A DNA stretch of 64,000 nt from UBA4782 sp034430215 (GTDB taxonomy: Bacteria; Chloroflexota; Anaerolineae; Anaerolineales; Anaerolineaceae): positions 558,001 to 622,000 of the forward strand of contig DAOUFE010000019.1 of NCBI GenBank assembly GCA_034430215.1, in the 5' to 3' direction. This document shows, piece after piece, positions 27,219-36,165 of this stretch (positions within the stretch are counted from its first letter, which is position 1; every line of letters starts with the position of its first letter). The position numbers and the translations under genes are program-made. Under the pieces are notes generated by a model that was not told the origin of the DNA, made no database searches, and was given only the letters and a program-made list of their open reading frames with translations.

Positions 27219-28232
27219 TCATTCCACCGGGGTATTTTGAGGATGTTGCAACTGCGAGAATAATTTGCTTAGCGATTGTTTTTCGCGTATCAATCCCCAA
27301 AATCCTAAAACACCCGTAGTGGAAAATTGCATAAAATGCATCACAATTGCATACCCCAATCCTACGGATTCGGATATACCTAGAATTGCCAATCCACCGA
27401 CCATGGCTCCTTCATAAACACCCAGAGCAGCGGGGGCAGAAGGTACAGCAACACCCAGAGCTAACACACCTTCTACAAAAGCTGCTTGCCAAAGAGCTAC
27501 ACCTGGAACCAGAGGTAGCAGCATCACGAAATAAAGCAATGTCCATAACCCCCAGGATAAAACAATAAGACCAAAACAGTAAAGAAATTTTTGAGGGGAG
27601 GTTAAAATACTTAATCCTTCCAATAATGAGCCGATTTTAGGCATTACCCAGCGACTTACCCAGAGCTGCTTTTTCCCAACCTTCTCTAACCACGATTCTA
27701 CTTTCTGATGATTGGAAGCGATTAAGAACAGAATAAAGAACCCAACAATGACCAATGCCAGCGCGATGAAAGCAACAGATTTTGCCCACTCAGCACCAAT
27801 TGCAAAAGGCAATGTGGCGATGATGATACCCGCTGCAATCCCCACGTCAAAAGCACGCTCGATCACAATGGTCGAAAGCACATGCAATGTTCCTAACCCT
27901 GTCGACTGCCCCATCAGTACCGCTCTACCTATTTCTCCCAACTTGAATGGCAACAGGTTGTTCAGAAGATACCCTTCATTAATAGTAAGAAACGCTTTTC
28001 CTGTTGTTGTCTTTCCACCCAGCATAATCTTCCATGCCATGGACCGAAAAATCAACGATATGATAGTTAATGTTATTGCTCCAACAATGTTTATTACCTT
28101 TATTGAAGCCAGCGCTGCTTTCAAATCTTGCCAGGAGGCGACCTTTATCAGGATAATAATGGCAACAAGACTGATTAAAACACCAGGTATCCAACGTATG
28201 GATTTTTGCCAGAATGCCGAAGAGGATTGCAC
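27219..28232 (-). CDS. Flippase-like membrane protein (LPG synthase TM family)
   Basis: A membrane protein of 337 residues with about 8 helices, belonging to the UPF0104/lysylphosphatidylglycerol synthase transmembrane-domain family. Typical marks are RSMAWKIMLGG, NEGYLLNNLLPFKLGEIGRA and VERAFDVGIAAGII. It lacks the C-terminal aminoacyl-transfer domain of MprF. Such stand-alone proteins are suspected to flip lipids, and they commonly accompany glycosyltransferase genes. The start overlaps the lepA stop by one base. In this context it may move a lipid-linked sugar intermediate; that is inference. Confidence 0.8.
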   Translation of the reverse strand: MQSSSAFWQKSIRWIPGVLISLVAIIILIKVASWQDLKAALASIKVINIVGAITLTIISLIFRSMAWKIMLGGKTTTGKAFLTINEGYLLNNLLPFKLGEIGRAVLMGQSTGLGTLHVLSTIVIERAFDVGIAAGIIIATLPFAIGAEWAKSVAFIALALVIVGFFILFLIASNHQKVESWLEKVGKKQLWVSRWVMPKIGSLLEGLSILTSPQKFLYCFGLIVLSWGLWTLLYFVMLLPLVPGVALWQAAFVEGVLALGVAVPSAPAALGVYEGAMVGGLAILGISESVGLGYAIVMHFMQFSTTGVLGFWGLIREKQSLSKLFSQLQHPQNTPVE

Positions 28233-30034
28233 TATTCCTCCTCCAGCTTCAACATCGCCATAAACGCTTCCTGCGGAATTTCCACATTGCCGACCATTTT
28301 CATCCGCCGCTTGCCCTTCTTCTGTTTCTCAAGCAGTTTCTTTTTCCGTGTGATATCCCCACCATAGCATTTTGCAAGTACATCTTTTCGGGTAGCTTTA
28401 ACATTCGCCCTGGAGATAATCCGTCCATTAGCAGATGCTTGAATGGCAACGTCAAATAATTGTCGTGGAATAAGTTCTTTCAACTTTGTAACCAGACGCT
28501 GTCCTTGATGATACGCATCTTCTTTATGAACGATCATTGCCAGCGCATCTACCTGTTCGCCCCCTACTAATACTTCAAGACGGGTCAAATTGCCTTGACG
28601 ATACTCTAAAAAATGATAATCCATCGAAGCATAACCACGTGATCTGCTTTTTACCTGATCAAAAAAATTAACCAAAATTTCAGCCAGTGGAATTTCAAAA
28701 TTGAGTTGTACACGGTTGGGAGCAGGATAATCCTGTGATTGGAAAACTCCTCGACGTTTCTTTACCAGTTCCATCAAGGTTCCAAAATACTCTGTTGGAG
28801 TGAAAATTTCCAATAGCATCCAGGGTTCACGTATTTCCAGTATCTTGTCCTCTGGTGGCAACTGCGCTGGGCTGTCAATTTTAATTATTTCTCCATCTAT
28901 CTGCTCTACTTCGTATTCAACAGATGGTGCAGTGACTACAATATCCAGATCATATTCACGCTCAAGCCTTTCCTGGATAATCTCCATATGGAATAAACCC
29001 AGGAAACCACAGCGAAAGCCAAAATTTAGCGCCTGCGAGGTTTCTGGCTCATAAATAAGCGATGCATCATTTAATTGAAGCTTTTCCAGTGCTTCCTTCA
29101 AATCCGGGTAATCTTCGCCGTCTACGGGATAAATTCCGGCATATACCATTGGTTTGGCTTTCCGATACCCAGGTAATGGTTCGCTGGCTGCCCGGGAGGC
29201 AAGAGTGATAGTATCACCAACCCGACATTCAGAAACTGTTTTCAAACCAGTAGCAATATACCCAACATCCCCCGTATCCAGTTTCGGAACTGGATTGAAT
29301 GTAGGAGAAAAAATTCCAATTTCGACTGGCTTTACTTCTACCCCCGTAGCCATCATGCGAACGGTTTCTCCTTGTTTAAGACTGCCATCGATAATTCGGA
29401 TATACGCAACAACACCCTTATAAGAGTCATAATGTGAATCAAAAATGAGTGCCCTTAGGGGATAATCAGGTTCTCCATGTGGAGGTGGAATTTGCTTAAC
29501 GATAGCTTCCAGGACTTCGGGTACATTTGTTCCTTCTTTCGCTGAGATCCGTATTACCTCATTAGCCGGCATACCCAGCAAATTACCAATATCCTGAGCA
29601 ACCACATCTGGTTGTGCAGATATGAGATCAATCTTATTGATTACAGGGATGATCGTGAGGTCTGAATCCAGAGCCAGGTACAGGTTTGCTAGCGTTTGTG
29701 CTTCAATGCCCTGGGTTGCATCTACCACCAATACTGCACCTTCACAGGCAGCCAATGCCCGATCCACTTCATAATGAAAATCCACATGCCCGGGAGTGTC
29801 AATCAGGTTTAACTCATAAGCATTCCCATCTTGTGCAGTGTAATTCATACGCACCGCTGAAGCCTTGATGGTTACCCCTTTTTCACGCTCCAGATCCATG
29901 CTATCCAGGATCTGATCGACCATTTCACGATCGGAGATGGTATGGGTGAGCTGAAGCATCCGATCAGCAAGAGTTGACTTGCCATGGTCGACATGAGCAA
30001 TAATGCAGAAATTTCGTACGTGTGAAGTAATCAT
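28232..30034 (-). CDS. lepA: Elongation factor 4 (back-translocating GTPase)
   Basis: A ribosome-associated GTPase of 600 residues, the usual LepA length. G1 is AHVDHGKST (13-21), G3 is IDTPGHVDF, and G4 is NKIDL. The LepA-specific C-terminal domain carries YRQGNLTRLEVLVGGEQVDA, IPRQLFDVAIQA and CYGGDITRKKKLLEKQKKGK. It aids recovery of stalled or mis-translocated ribosomes. It is 61 bases downstream of the PH/SHOCT gene and one base overlapped with the flippase-like gene, so a housekeeping gene heads the glycan block. Confidence 0.97.
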   Translation of the reverse strand: MITSHVRNFCIIAHVDHGKSTLADRMLQLTHTISDREMVDQILDSMDLEREKGVTIKASAVRMNYTAQDGNAYELNLIDTPGHVDFHYEVDRALAACEGAVLVVDATQGIEAQTLANLYLALDSDLTIIPVINKIDLISAQPDVVAQDIGNLLGMPANEVIRISAKEGTNVPEVLEAIVKQIPPPHGEPDYPLRALIFDSHYDSYKGVVAYIRIIDGSLKQGETVRMMATGVEVKPVEIGIFSPTFNPVPKLDTGDVGYIATGLKTVSECRVGDTITLASRAASEPLPGYRKAKPMVYAGIYPVDGEDYPDLKEALEKLQLNDASLIYEPETSQALNFGFRCGFLGLFHMEIIQERLEREYDLDIVVTAPSVEYEVEQIDGEIIKIDSPAQLPPEDKILEIREPWMLLEIFTPTEYFGTLMELVKKRRGVFQSQDYPAPNRVQLNFEIPLAEILVNFFDQVKSRSRGYASMDYHFLEYRQGNLTRLEVLVGGEQVDALAMIVHKEDAYHQGQRLVTKLKELIPRQLFDVAIQASANGRIISRANVKATRKDVLAKCYGGDITRKKKLLEKQKKGKRRMKMVGNVEIPQEAFMAMLKLEEE

Positions 30035-30095
30035 AGACGCAGCAAAGTATACCTTATTATCAGGTCAAATCGGAAGGCGCTGGTAAATTACTCAA

Positions 30096-30758
30096 TCAGT
30101 ATCTGGCTAACAGGTCTTTTTTCTTTTCCTGAAATTCTTCTTCGGTGATGATCCCCTTTTTCTTGAGTTCATCCAGTTCGGTAAGCATATCAGGGATAGC
30201 GATTTCTGCCGGAACTACTTTCGCTCCTGGTTTCTGACCTGGTAAATCATCATTGGCAAGTCTGTTCTTGGCATTTATCATGGTAGTTTTGACTTTCACA
30301 GGATTTCCAATTCTCCTGAACAGATTCACACCCAATTCACTGGCAGTCAAAATTTCAATATCTCCATAATTTAGCATCCTCCCCCAAAAGGATTGCACCA
30401 TTTTGACATCATTTACCTTTTCCAGAGAAGAATCCGTAACATTCTTGTTTATGATCCCCGCCACCTGGATGACCCTTCGATTGGTAATGATAAATTGCTT
30501 GTTTGACCACACCAGGATATCGTGTACCATTCCAATGAGAGGAAATAGAAGGATGCCCCCACCCACAATCCAAACCAGAATCGACAAGAAACCAGTCGGG
30601 ACCAGAAAAATGGATACTGCTGCTATTGCTGCACAAATCACGAGGATCAATACGATCTCCGCCACGATGTTCTTGAATAACACCAGACCATGTTGCCGGG
30701 TTACCAGCAATATCTCTTCATTTTCACCAAGCATATTTTTTACATAGCGGTTTGTCAT
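30096..30758 (-). CDS. PH-domain membrane protein with C-terminal SHOCT
   Basis: A protein of 220 residues. Two hydrophobic helices (near residues 25-46 and 50-71) are followed by a bacterial PH domain with FIITNRRVIQVAGIINKNVTD and LEKVNDVKMVQSFWGRMLNYGDIEI. The C-terminal 30 residues, ELDELKKKGIITEEEFQEKK, are a SHOCT motif. ATG 30758 is chosen because AGGAGG lies 4 bases upstream; the frame extends a little further without a better site. Such proteins are membrane-linked and of unknown role, with SHOCT thought to mediate self-assembly. It is 26 bases after tlyA. Confidence 0.82.
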   Translation of the reverse strand: MTNRYVKNMLGENEEILLVTRQHGLVLFKNIVAEIVLILVICAAIAAVSIFLVPTGFLSILVWIVGGGILLFPLIGMVHDILVWSNKQFIITNRRVIQVAGIINKNVTDSSLEKVNDVKMVQSFWGRMLNYGDIEILTASELGVNLFRRIGNPVKVKTTMINAKNRLANDDLPGQKPGAKVVPAEIAIPDMLTELDELKKKGIITEEEFQEKKKDLLARY

Positions 30759-30784
30759 GGATCCTCCTGAAAAAATCAATAGAT

Positions 30785-31591
30785 TTATTCGATATTTAAT
30801 ATTTCATCATCCAAAGATAGTTCATCTATCAAGGTAGAAATATTCATTTTTTCGCTCTGTGGATACTGCAAATGCACAAGGAATTCGCGATTCCCTTTAG
30901 GCCCCAAAATAGGCGAATTGATCAATCCATGAATACTATACCCGTGATCCTGCGCCGTCTGTAATACATCTTCCAATACTTGTTTGTGAACCTGTTTATC
31001 CCGAATCACACCTTCACCCTTTGCGCTCTGCTTTCTTCCAGCTTCGAACTGTGGTTTGATCAGCGCTATAACATGCCCAGGTGTTTCAACAAACCATTTA
31101 GGAAAAACATCCCAGAATATTTTTAGAGAAATAAAAGATGCGTCGATAACGATCAATTGCACTGGCTCATCCAGCTTCTCAACATATCTGGCATTGGTAC
31201 GCTCCATTACCACGACTGCCGGATTTTGTCGCAGTGACCAATGGAGCTGACCATACCCCACGTCAATCGAAAAAACCTTCCTTGCGCCATGTTGAAGAAG
31301 GCAATCAGTAAACCCACCCGTTGAAGAGCCCACATCTGCACAGACCCAGCCAGAAATATCCGAAAAACCAAATGCCTGGATCGCTGCTTCAAGTTTCTCT
31401 CCCCCCCGTGAAACAAAGGGGGCTTTTTCCTTCAACCTTATCTCAGATTCTGGCAACACTTTTTCCGATGGCTTTACCACCATTTCACCATTTACTAGAA
31501 CCTGCCCAGCCATAATCAATCGTTGTGCAAGGCTGCGGCTTTCAGCCAGCCCAAGTTCAGTAACCAGAATATCCAATCGTTCTTTATGCAT
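30785..31591 (-). CDS. tlyA: TlyA-family rRNA 2'-O-methyltransferase
   Basis: A protein of 268 residues. An N-terminal S4 RNA-binding domain (about 1-60: MHKERLDILVTELGLAESRS, then AQRLIMAGQVLVNG) is followed by an FtsJ-like methyltransferase with VCADVGSSTGGFTDCLLQHGA and VDVGYGQLHWSLR-like motifs. The family methylates ribose of rRNA cytidines (16S and/or 23S). ATG 31591 is favoured because the family start MHKERLDIL fits. An in-frame ATG at 31600 is possible, and the TTG at 31612 is only about 6 bases from the likely transcription start. It is the first gene of the long minus-strand run. Confidence 0.9.
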   Translation of the reverse strand: MHKERLDILVTELGLAESRSLAQRLIMAGQVLVNGEMVVKPSEKVLPESEIRLKEKAPFVSRGGEKLEAAIQAFGFSDISGWVCADVGSSTGGFTDCLLQHGARKVFSIDVGYGQLHWSLRQNPAVVVMERTNARYVEKLDEPVQLIVIDASFISLKIFWDVFPKWFVETPGHVIALIKPQFEAGRKQSAKGEGVIRDKQVHKQVLEDVLQTAQDHGYSIHGLINSPILGPKGNREFLVHLQYPQSEKMNISTLIDELSLDDEILNIE

Positions 31592-31624
31592 CGCCTTCAT
31601 TTTACAATACAACCACAGTTAAAA

Positions 31625-31653
31625 AGTATAATGATCACCACTATTTCTGTAAA
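31625..31653 (-). promoter_or_regulatory. Promoter of tlyA and the long minus-strand run
   Basis: On the minus strand, TTTACA (31653-31648), a 17-base spacer, then TATACT (31630-31625). Each hexamer matches the sigma-70-type consensus at 5 of 6 positions. Transcription would start near 31618, giving a leader of about 20-27 bases to ATG 31600 or 31591. Confidence 0.7.
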
Positions 31654-31746
31654 AAAGAACTTTGCTTTATTGTACGCTTTCCTGAAAGCTCAACTATGAT
31701 ATATTTAATTCATTATGGCAAATTTCATTAAGGGGTAAGGGCATTT

Positions 31747-32616
31747 ATGCTAAGAGCACTCATCAAGTCCATGCGGCTTCGTCAATGGCCAAAGAACCTC
31801 TTCGTAATGGCTGCAGTGATTTTTGACGGAAAATTATTTGACACTAAAGCATTAATGGTCTCCATTGCTGGAGTTTTCATTTTCTGCTTGATCTCAAGCA
31901 GCGTATATTTGATCAACGACATCCGGGATATTGATTTTGATCGCAATCACCCAGTTAAGAAATTTCGCCCAATTGCTTCTGGCAAATTGCCAATTAAAGT
32001 CGCACTGATTGCCGCTATTGCCCTGTTGGTGATCAGCTTCCCTTGCTCTTACTTGCTTACCCCCCAATTTGCAGTTGTTTCAATTACCTACTTCGTCATC
32101 AATCTTTTATATTCAGCTTACCTCAAACATGTACCTCTGATCGATGTTTTAATTATCGCTGCCGGGTTTGTACTTAGAGTTGGCGCAGGAGTTACTTTGA
32201 TCAACGTACAACGATTTTCACCCTGGCTGTACGTTGTAACCACCTTGCTGGCTTTATACATTGGTTTTGGTAAACGTCGGGCTGAGCTAAATTTGTTAAC
32301 CACCGATGCGAACAGTCATCGCAAGGTACTTGATGGCTACTCAATACCTTTTCTCGACCAATTGATCACGATCGTTTCCAGTTGCACCATCATAACGTAC
32401 AGCCTGTACACTTTTTCAGCGCCAAACCTGCCAGAAAACCATACAATGATGTTGACTATACCTTTTGTAATGTATGGCATTTTTCGCTACTTGTATTTGA
32501 TCCAAATCAAAGGAGAAGGTGGCGCTCCCGAAGACCTCCTGCTGACGGATCGTCCTTTACAAATCACTATTCTGCTATTTGGTCTGGCAGTATTGTTAGT
32601 CTTTTATTTGGTGTAA
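31747..32616 (+). CDS. UbiA-family prenyltransferase, DPPR-synthase-like
   Basis: An integral membrane prenyltransferase of 289 residues with about 8-9 helices. The first Asp-rich motif is NDIRDIDFDRNHPVKKFRPI, followed by ASGKLP. This is the form seen in decaprenyl-phosphate phosphoribosyltransferase (UbiA of the arabinan pathway) rather than in ubiquinone enzymes. The early LRLRQWPKN-type lead (MRLRQWPKNLF) also fits. It would attach a phosphoribosyl or similar group to a polyprenyl phosphate. It is 3 bases upstream of mevalonate kinase, linking isoprenoid supply and use. Confidence 0.82.
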   Translation: MLRALIKSMRLRQWPKNLFVMAAVIFDGKLFDTKALMVSIAGVFIFCLISSSVYLINDIRDIDFDRNHPVKKFRPIASGKLPIKVALIAAIALLVISFPCSYLLTPQFAVVSITYFVINLLYSAYLKHVPLIDVLIIAAGFVLRVGAGVTLINVQRFSPWLYVVTTLLALYIGFGKRRAELNLLTTDANSHRKVLDGYSIPFLDQLITIVSSCTIITYSLYTFSAPNLPENHTMMLTIPFVMYGIFRYLYLIQIKGEGGAPEDLLLTDRPLQITILLFGLAVLLVFYLV

Positions 32617-32619
32617 AAA

Positions 32620-33579
32620 ATGCCTGCTGTAAGTGCAACCGCGTCTGCTAAGATCATTTTGCTCGGTGAACATGCCGTTGTATATCACCAACCTGCCATT
32701 GCTGTACCTGTCACTGATTTGCGTGCCAGAGCTGCAATCGTGGCAAAACCTTTGGGGAAAACTAACGAAGTAGAGATCATCTCAAAACAGATTGGTCTTC
32801 ATACATTATTATCAGACCTCTCACCAGAGCACGCTTTTTCGCGATTATTTCGAAATTTCCTTGGCACATCTGGGATAGATCACTTTCCTTCGATGCAGAT
32901 TCATATTTCTTCGGATATACCAGTTGCCTCAGGAATGGGATCGGGTGCTGCCGTATCGGTAGCAATACTGAAAGCGCTCTACCATTTTTTTGGAATGGAG
33001 ATAAAGCCAGAATACCTTTCGGCTATTGCTTTTGAAACAGAAAAAGCATATCACGGGAATCCCTCTGGGATTGATAACACGGTGATTGCATACGAAACAC
33101 CGGTATTTTTTATTCGCGAACAACCCATTAACTTTATTCAAATTCCAACAAAATTCACTCTTCTAATCGCTAATAGCGGGATTCCCAGTAAAACCATTGA
33201 AACCGTCAGCGCAGTCAACCAGCGATATGATGAAGATCCAGAAAAAATTAAAACCATCATCCAGCAAATTGGCGATCTTGTTCAACAGGCTAAATACTAT
33301 TTAGAAAATGGGAATATTGCAGACTTGGGTAGAACTCTCAACCAGAATCATCTTCTTTTAAAAAAATTGGGTGTATCCATTCCAAAATTAGACAATTTGG
33401 TTAATGCTGCGCTTCAGGCGGGTGCGATGGGTGCAAAGCTCTCTGGAGGTGGTGGAGGCGGCAACATCATTGCATTAGTGGATGACAACACAGTTTTACC
33501 TGTTCAACAGGCACTGATTCAAGCTGGTGCGACACAGGTTTTTTCGACTGTTGTAAGAAACACAAACGAAGAAGGATAA
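32620..33579 (+). CDS. mvk: Mevalonate kinase
   Basis: Phosphorylates mevalonate to 5-phosphomevalonate with ATP, in the cytosol. It is 319 residues, a GHMP kinase. Motif 1 is GEHAVVY (16-22), motif 2 is PVASGMGSGAA (101-111), the catalytic region is HGNPSGIDNTVI (145-156) with Asp152, and motif 3 is AKLSGGGGGGN. The upstream gene is a prenyltransferase and the downstream gene is isopentenyl phosphate kinase, starting 1 base after the stop. The pairing points to a mevalonate route that makes isopentenyl phosphate before the last kinase step. Confidence 0.93.
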   Translation: MPAVSATASAKIILLGEHAVVYHQPAIAVPVTDLRARAAIVAKPLGKTNEVEIISKQIGLHTLLSDLSPEHAFSRLFRNFLGTSGIDHFPSMQIHISSDIPVASGMGSGAAVSVAILKALYHFFGMEIKPEYLSAIAFETEKAYHGNPSGIDNTVIAYETPVFFIREQPINFIQIPTKFTLLIANSGIPSKTIETVSAVNQRYDEDPEKIKTIIQQIGDLVQQAKYYLENGNIADLGRTLNQNHLLLKKLGVSIPKLDNLVNAALQAGAMGAKLSGGGGGGNIIALVDDNTVLPVQQALIQAGATQVFSTVVRNTNEEG

Positions 33580-33580
33580 G

Positions 33581-34375
33581 ATGCTGACTTTCCTAAAACT
33601 TGGTGGATCGCTCATAACGGATAAAAACAAACCCTCCACTGCGCACGTTGTCCTGATTCAACGGATTGCTCAAGAAATCGCCCGTTTTCACCAGTTTGAT
33701 CCTCAATCTCAACTGATCATCGGACATGGATCAGGTTCTTTCGGGCATGTTCCAGCAAAAGAATATGACACACGGTTGGGAGTCCACACACACGATCAGT
33801 GGGCAGGTTTTTCTAAAGTCTGGCTTGAAGCTCGTACTTTAAATCAGATTGTGGTTGAAGAACTCGCCAAGGCTGGTTTACCCATCATTTCTATTGCCCC
33901 ATCTACTGCTGTAGTTGCAAAAAGCAGAAAAATCATTCATTGGGATGTATCAACCCTTGAGCACGCATTATTGGCAGGTCTCATTCCAGTGATTTATGGT
34001 GATGTCATTTTTGACCAAGATCTCGGAGGTACAATCCTCTCCACCGAGGAATTATTTACCTACCTTGCTGGAATTTTCCATCCACAACGTATTTTTATTT
34101 CAGGAATTGAACAAGGAGTATTCTCGGATTACCCCGAAAATCATCACCTCATTTCTGAAATAACCCCAACCGTATATTCATCTCAACGCACTCTCATCAA
34201 AGGCTCTTCTGCCATTGATGTGACAGGTGGAATGGCAGCCAAGGTCGAGAATCTGGTCAAATTAGTTCAGGATCTGCCTGAAACTCAGGCATGGATATTT
34301 CCTGGTATAGAACAGGGTTCACTCTATCAGGCATTGTCTGGTGAACCTACAACAGGAACATGGATTCACTCCTAG
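33581..34375 (+). CDS. ipk: Isopentenyl phosphate kinase
   Basis: Converts isopentenyl phosphate to isopentenyl diphosphate with ATP. It is 264 residues of the amino acid kinase fold. Lys6 sits in LKLGGSLITDK. The diagnostic histidine that separates this group from other kinases is His56 in GHGSGSFGHVPAKEY. The nucleotide region includes YGDVIFDQDLGGTILSTEE and DVTGGMAAKVENL. The gene overlaps nothing but follows mevalonate kinase after a single base. In Chloroflexota this enzyme works with phosphomevalonate decarboxylase; that gene is not in the window. Confidence 0.9.
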   Translation: MLTFLKLGGSLITDKNKPSTAHVVLIQRIAQEIARFHQFDPQSQLIIGHGSGSFGHVPAKEYDTRLGVHTHDQWAGFSKVWLEARTLNQIVVEELAKAGLPIISIAPSTAVVAKSRKIIHWDVSTLEHALLAGLIPVIYGDVIFDQDLGGTILSTEELFTYLAGIFHPQRIFISGIEQGVFSDYPENHHLISEITPTVYSSQRTLIKGSSAIDVTGGMAAKVENLVKLVQDLPETQAWIFPGIEQGSLYQALSGEPTTGTWIHS

Positions 34376-34384
34376 GAGGGCACT

Positions 34385-35533
34385 ATGTATACCCGTCAAG
34401 AACTAGAAGAATTAGAAGAGAAAAACCTGGCACCGTATGCTACCCTTTGTAAGAATACACACGGCAGATTATATCCGGATAACGAACCTGAATATCGCAC
34501 CTGTTTTCAACGAGATCGCGATCGTATCTTACATACTACTGCTTTCCGCAGGTTAGAACATAAAACCCAGGTTTTTATTACCTATGAAGGTGATTATTAT
34601 CGTACCCGCCTGACTCATACCCTGGAGGTTACCCAGATCGGGCGTACCATCGCGCGTGCTCTGGGTGCAAATGAGGATCTAACCGAAGCCATTTGTCTGG
34701 CTCATGACTTGGGTCATCCTGCATTTGGGCATTCTGGAGAGATCACGCTAGCCCGCCTGATGAAAGATTACGGTGGTTTCGATCATAATAAGCAATCACT
34801 ACGAATTGTCACAGAATTAGAAGATCGTTATCCAAATTTCCCTGGTTTGAACCTTTCCTGGGAAGTGCTTGAAGGTATCGTGAAACATGAAACCGAATAT
34901 GATCTCGCTGATGCAAGCAATTTTAATCCCGATTTACGCGGCCATCTTGAAGCTCAGATTTCAAACGCAGCTGATGAACTTGCGTATACTGCTCATGACC
35001 TGGATGATGGACTACGATCTGGCATGATCAATCCACAGTTACTGCAGGGCATTGACTTGTGGGAAATATTAACCAGTAAACTGGGAATTAAAGATAACGA
35101 GCTGACTGATCTTCCACGACACGAATTGATCCGAGAACTGATTGGGATGGAAGTGTCTGACCTTGTTGCAGAAACGACAGAGAATCTACGTCGGAGTAGG
35201 GTGAAATCAGCCCTGGAACTTCAAAAAATGGATCACAATGTGATATCTTTCAGTGAACCAATGCATACACGTAACAGGCAGTTGAAAGATTTCCTTTATG
35301 CCAAACTCTATCGCCATTATCGTGTGGTACGCATGGCGGTTAAGGCCGAAGGGATCATTACGGATCTATTTCACGCGTACCAAAATGAACCAACAATCCT
35401 TCCACCACATATTCAAGACCAATCGAAGGAAAGAGGTCTCGAACGTACCATTTGTGATTACATTGCTGGCATGACCGATCGATTTGCAATCGAAGAGCAT
35501 CAAAAATTATTTGACCCAACCTTACTGCCCTGA
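34385..35533 (+). CDS. dgt: dGTPase-like HD-domain hydrolase
   Basis: A deoxynucleoside triphosphate triphosphohydrolase-like protein of 382 residues. The metal-binding HD set is RLTHTLEVTQIGR and AICLAHDLGHPAFGHSGE, with a later Asp in TAHDLDDGLRSG. The early FRRLEHKTQVF is the family's signature. It would split dGTP (or other dNTPs) to deoxynucleoside and triphosphate, guarding nucleotide balance or acting in defence. GGAGGG lies 6-7 bases before ATG 34385. It follows the isoprenoid genes by 9 bases and precedes greA by 79 bases. Confidence 0.88.
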   Translation: MYTRQELEELEEKNLAPYATLCKNTHGRLYPDNEPEYRTCFQRDRDRILHTTAFRRLEHKTQVFITYEGDYYRTRLTHTLEVTQIGRTIARALGANEDLTEAICLAHDLGHPAFGHSGEITLARLMKDYGGFDHNKQSLRIVTELEDRYPNFPGLNLSWEVLEGIVKHETEYDLADASNFNPDLRGHLEAQISNAADELAYTAHDLDDGLRSGMINPQLLQGIDLWEILTSKLGIKDNELTDLPRHELIRELIGMEVSDLVAETTENLRRSRVKSALELQKMDHNVISFSEPMHTRNRQLKDFLYAKLYRHYRVVRMAVKAEGIITDLFHAYQNEPTILPPHIQDQSKERGLERTICDYIAGMTDRFAIEEHQKLFDPTLLP

Positions 35534-35612
35534 TACATGGTACAATTTTGCAACTATTAGAAGCAAGAAATATAAAATACACATAGACGGTATTCAGAGG
35601 AATTGATTTTTT

Positions 35613-36083
35613 ATGACCAGTGAAGTTCATTATTTAACCCGTGAAGGCGCTGAAAAACTTAAGGCAGAATTGGAAGAATTAAAAGGTCCAGCCCGCCTGG
35701 AACTTTCAAAACGACTGCGGGCTGCTATTCAACAGGGTGACCTTTCTGAAAATGCAGATTATTCCAAAGCCAAAGAAGATCAATCATTCCTGGAAGGTCG
35801 AATTCTCGAGCTTGAAAGTATTTTGAACAACGCAACACTGATTGATGACTTGGAGATTTCCACCGATCATGTAGGAGTGGGAAACCGGGTTACCATTCAA
35901 GAAGAAGACTTTCCCGAAGAAACATACTTTGTTGTGGGACCAAAAGAAGCTGACCCAGCGAATGGTCGCATTTCGCATGAATCACCCATTGGAAAAGCGC
36001 TTATCGGTCACAAGATTGGTGATACAGTTGCAGTATCCACTCCTGGCGGTGATCTTTATTTTCGCATCTTGAAAATCGAATAG
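35613..36083 (+). CDS. greA: Transcript cleavage factor GreA
   Basis: A protein of 156 residues, the standard GreA length. The N-terminal coiled coil (about 1-75) contains LTREGAEKLKAELEELKG and the tip acidic residues in LSENADYSKAKEDQ, which reach into the RNA polymerase secondary channel to help cleave back-tracked RNA. The C-terminal FKBP-like domain has ISHESPIGKALIGHKIGD. It is the last gene of the plus-strand group, followed within 20 bases by a strong bidirectional terminator. Confidence 0.95.
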   Translation: MTSEVHYLTREGAEKLKAELEELKGPARLELSKRLRAAIQQGDLSENADYSKAKEDQSFLEGRILELESILNNATLIDDLEISTDHVGVGNRVTIQEEDFPEETYFVVGPKEADPANGRISHESPIGKALIGHKIGDTVAVSTPGGDLYFRILKIE

Positions 36084-36102
36084 ACTATTGAATTTTGAAT
36101 AG

Positions 36103-36141
36103 AAATGCCTCTCACTGATTTCAGTTGAGAGGCATTTATTT
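36103..36141. terminator. Bidirectional terminator between greA and a membrane protein gene
   Basis: Perfect 12-bp arms AAATGCCTCTCA (36103-36114) and TGAGAGGCATTT (36126-36137) enclose an 11-base loop. On the plus strand ATTTTA follows. On the minus strand the stem ends in TTTCTATTC. The two flanking genes converge here. Confidence 0.8.
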
Positions 36142-36165
36142 TAAATCATGAGTGAAAAATCGATA

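Noticed and set aside
27712..28263. 183-codon plus-strand frame
   Set aside because: Shadow of the flippase-like gene; hydrophobic complement effect.
34385..35533. dGTPase as part of an anti-phage system
   Set aside because: It sits in a housekeeping operon with greA and isoprenoid genes, with no defence neighbours.
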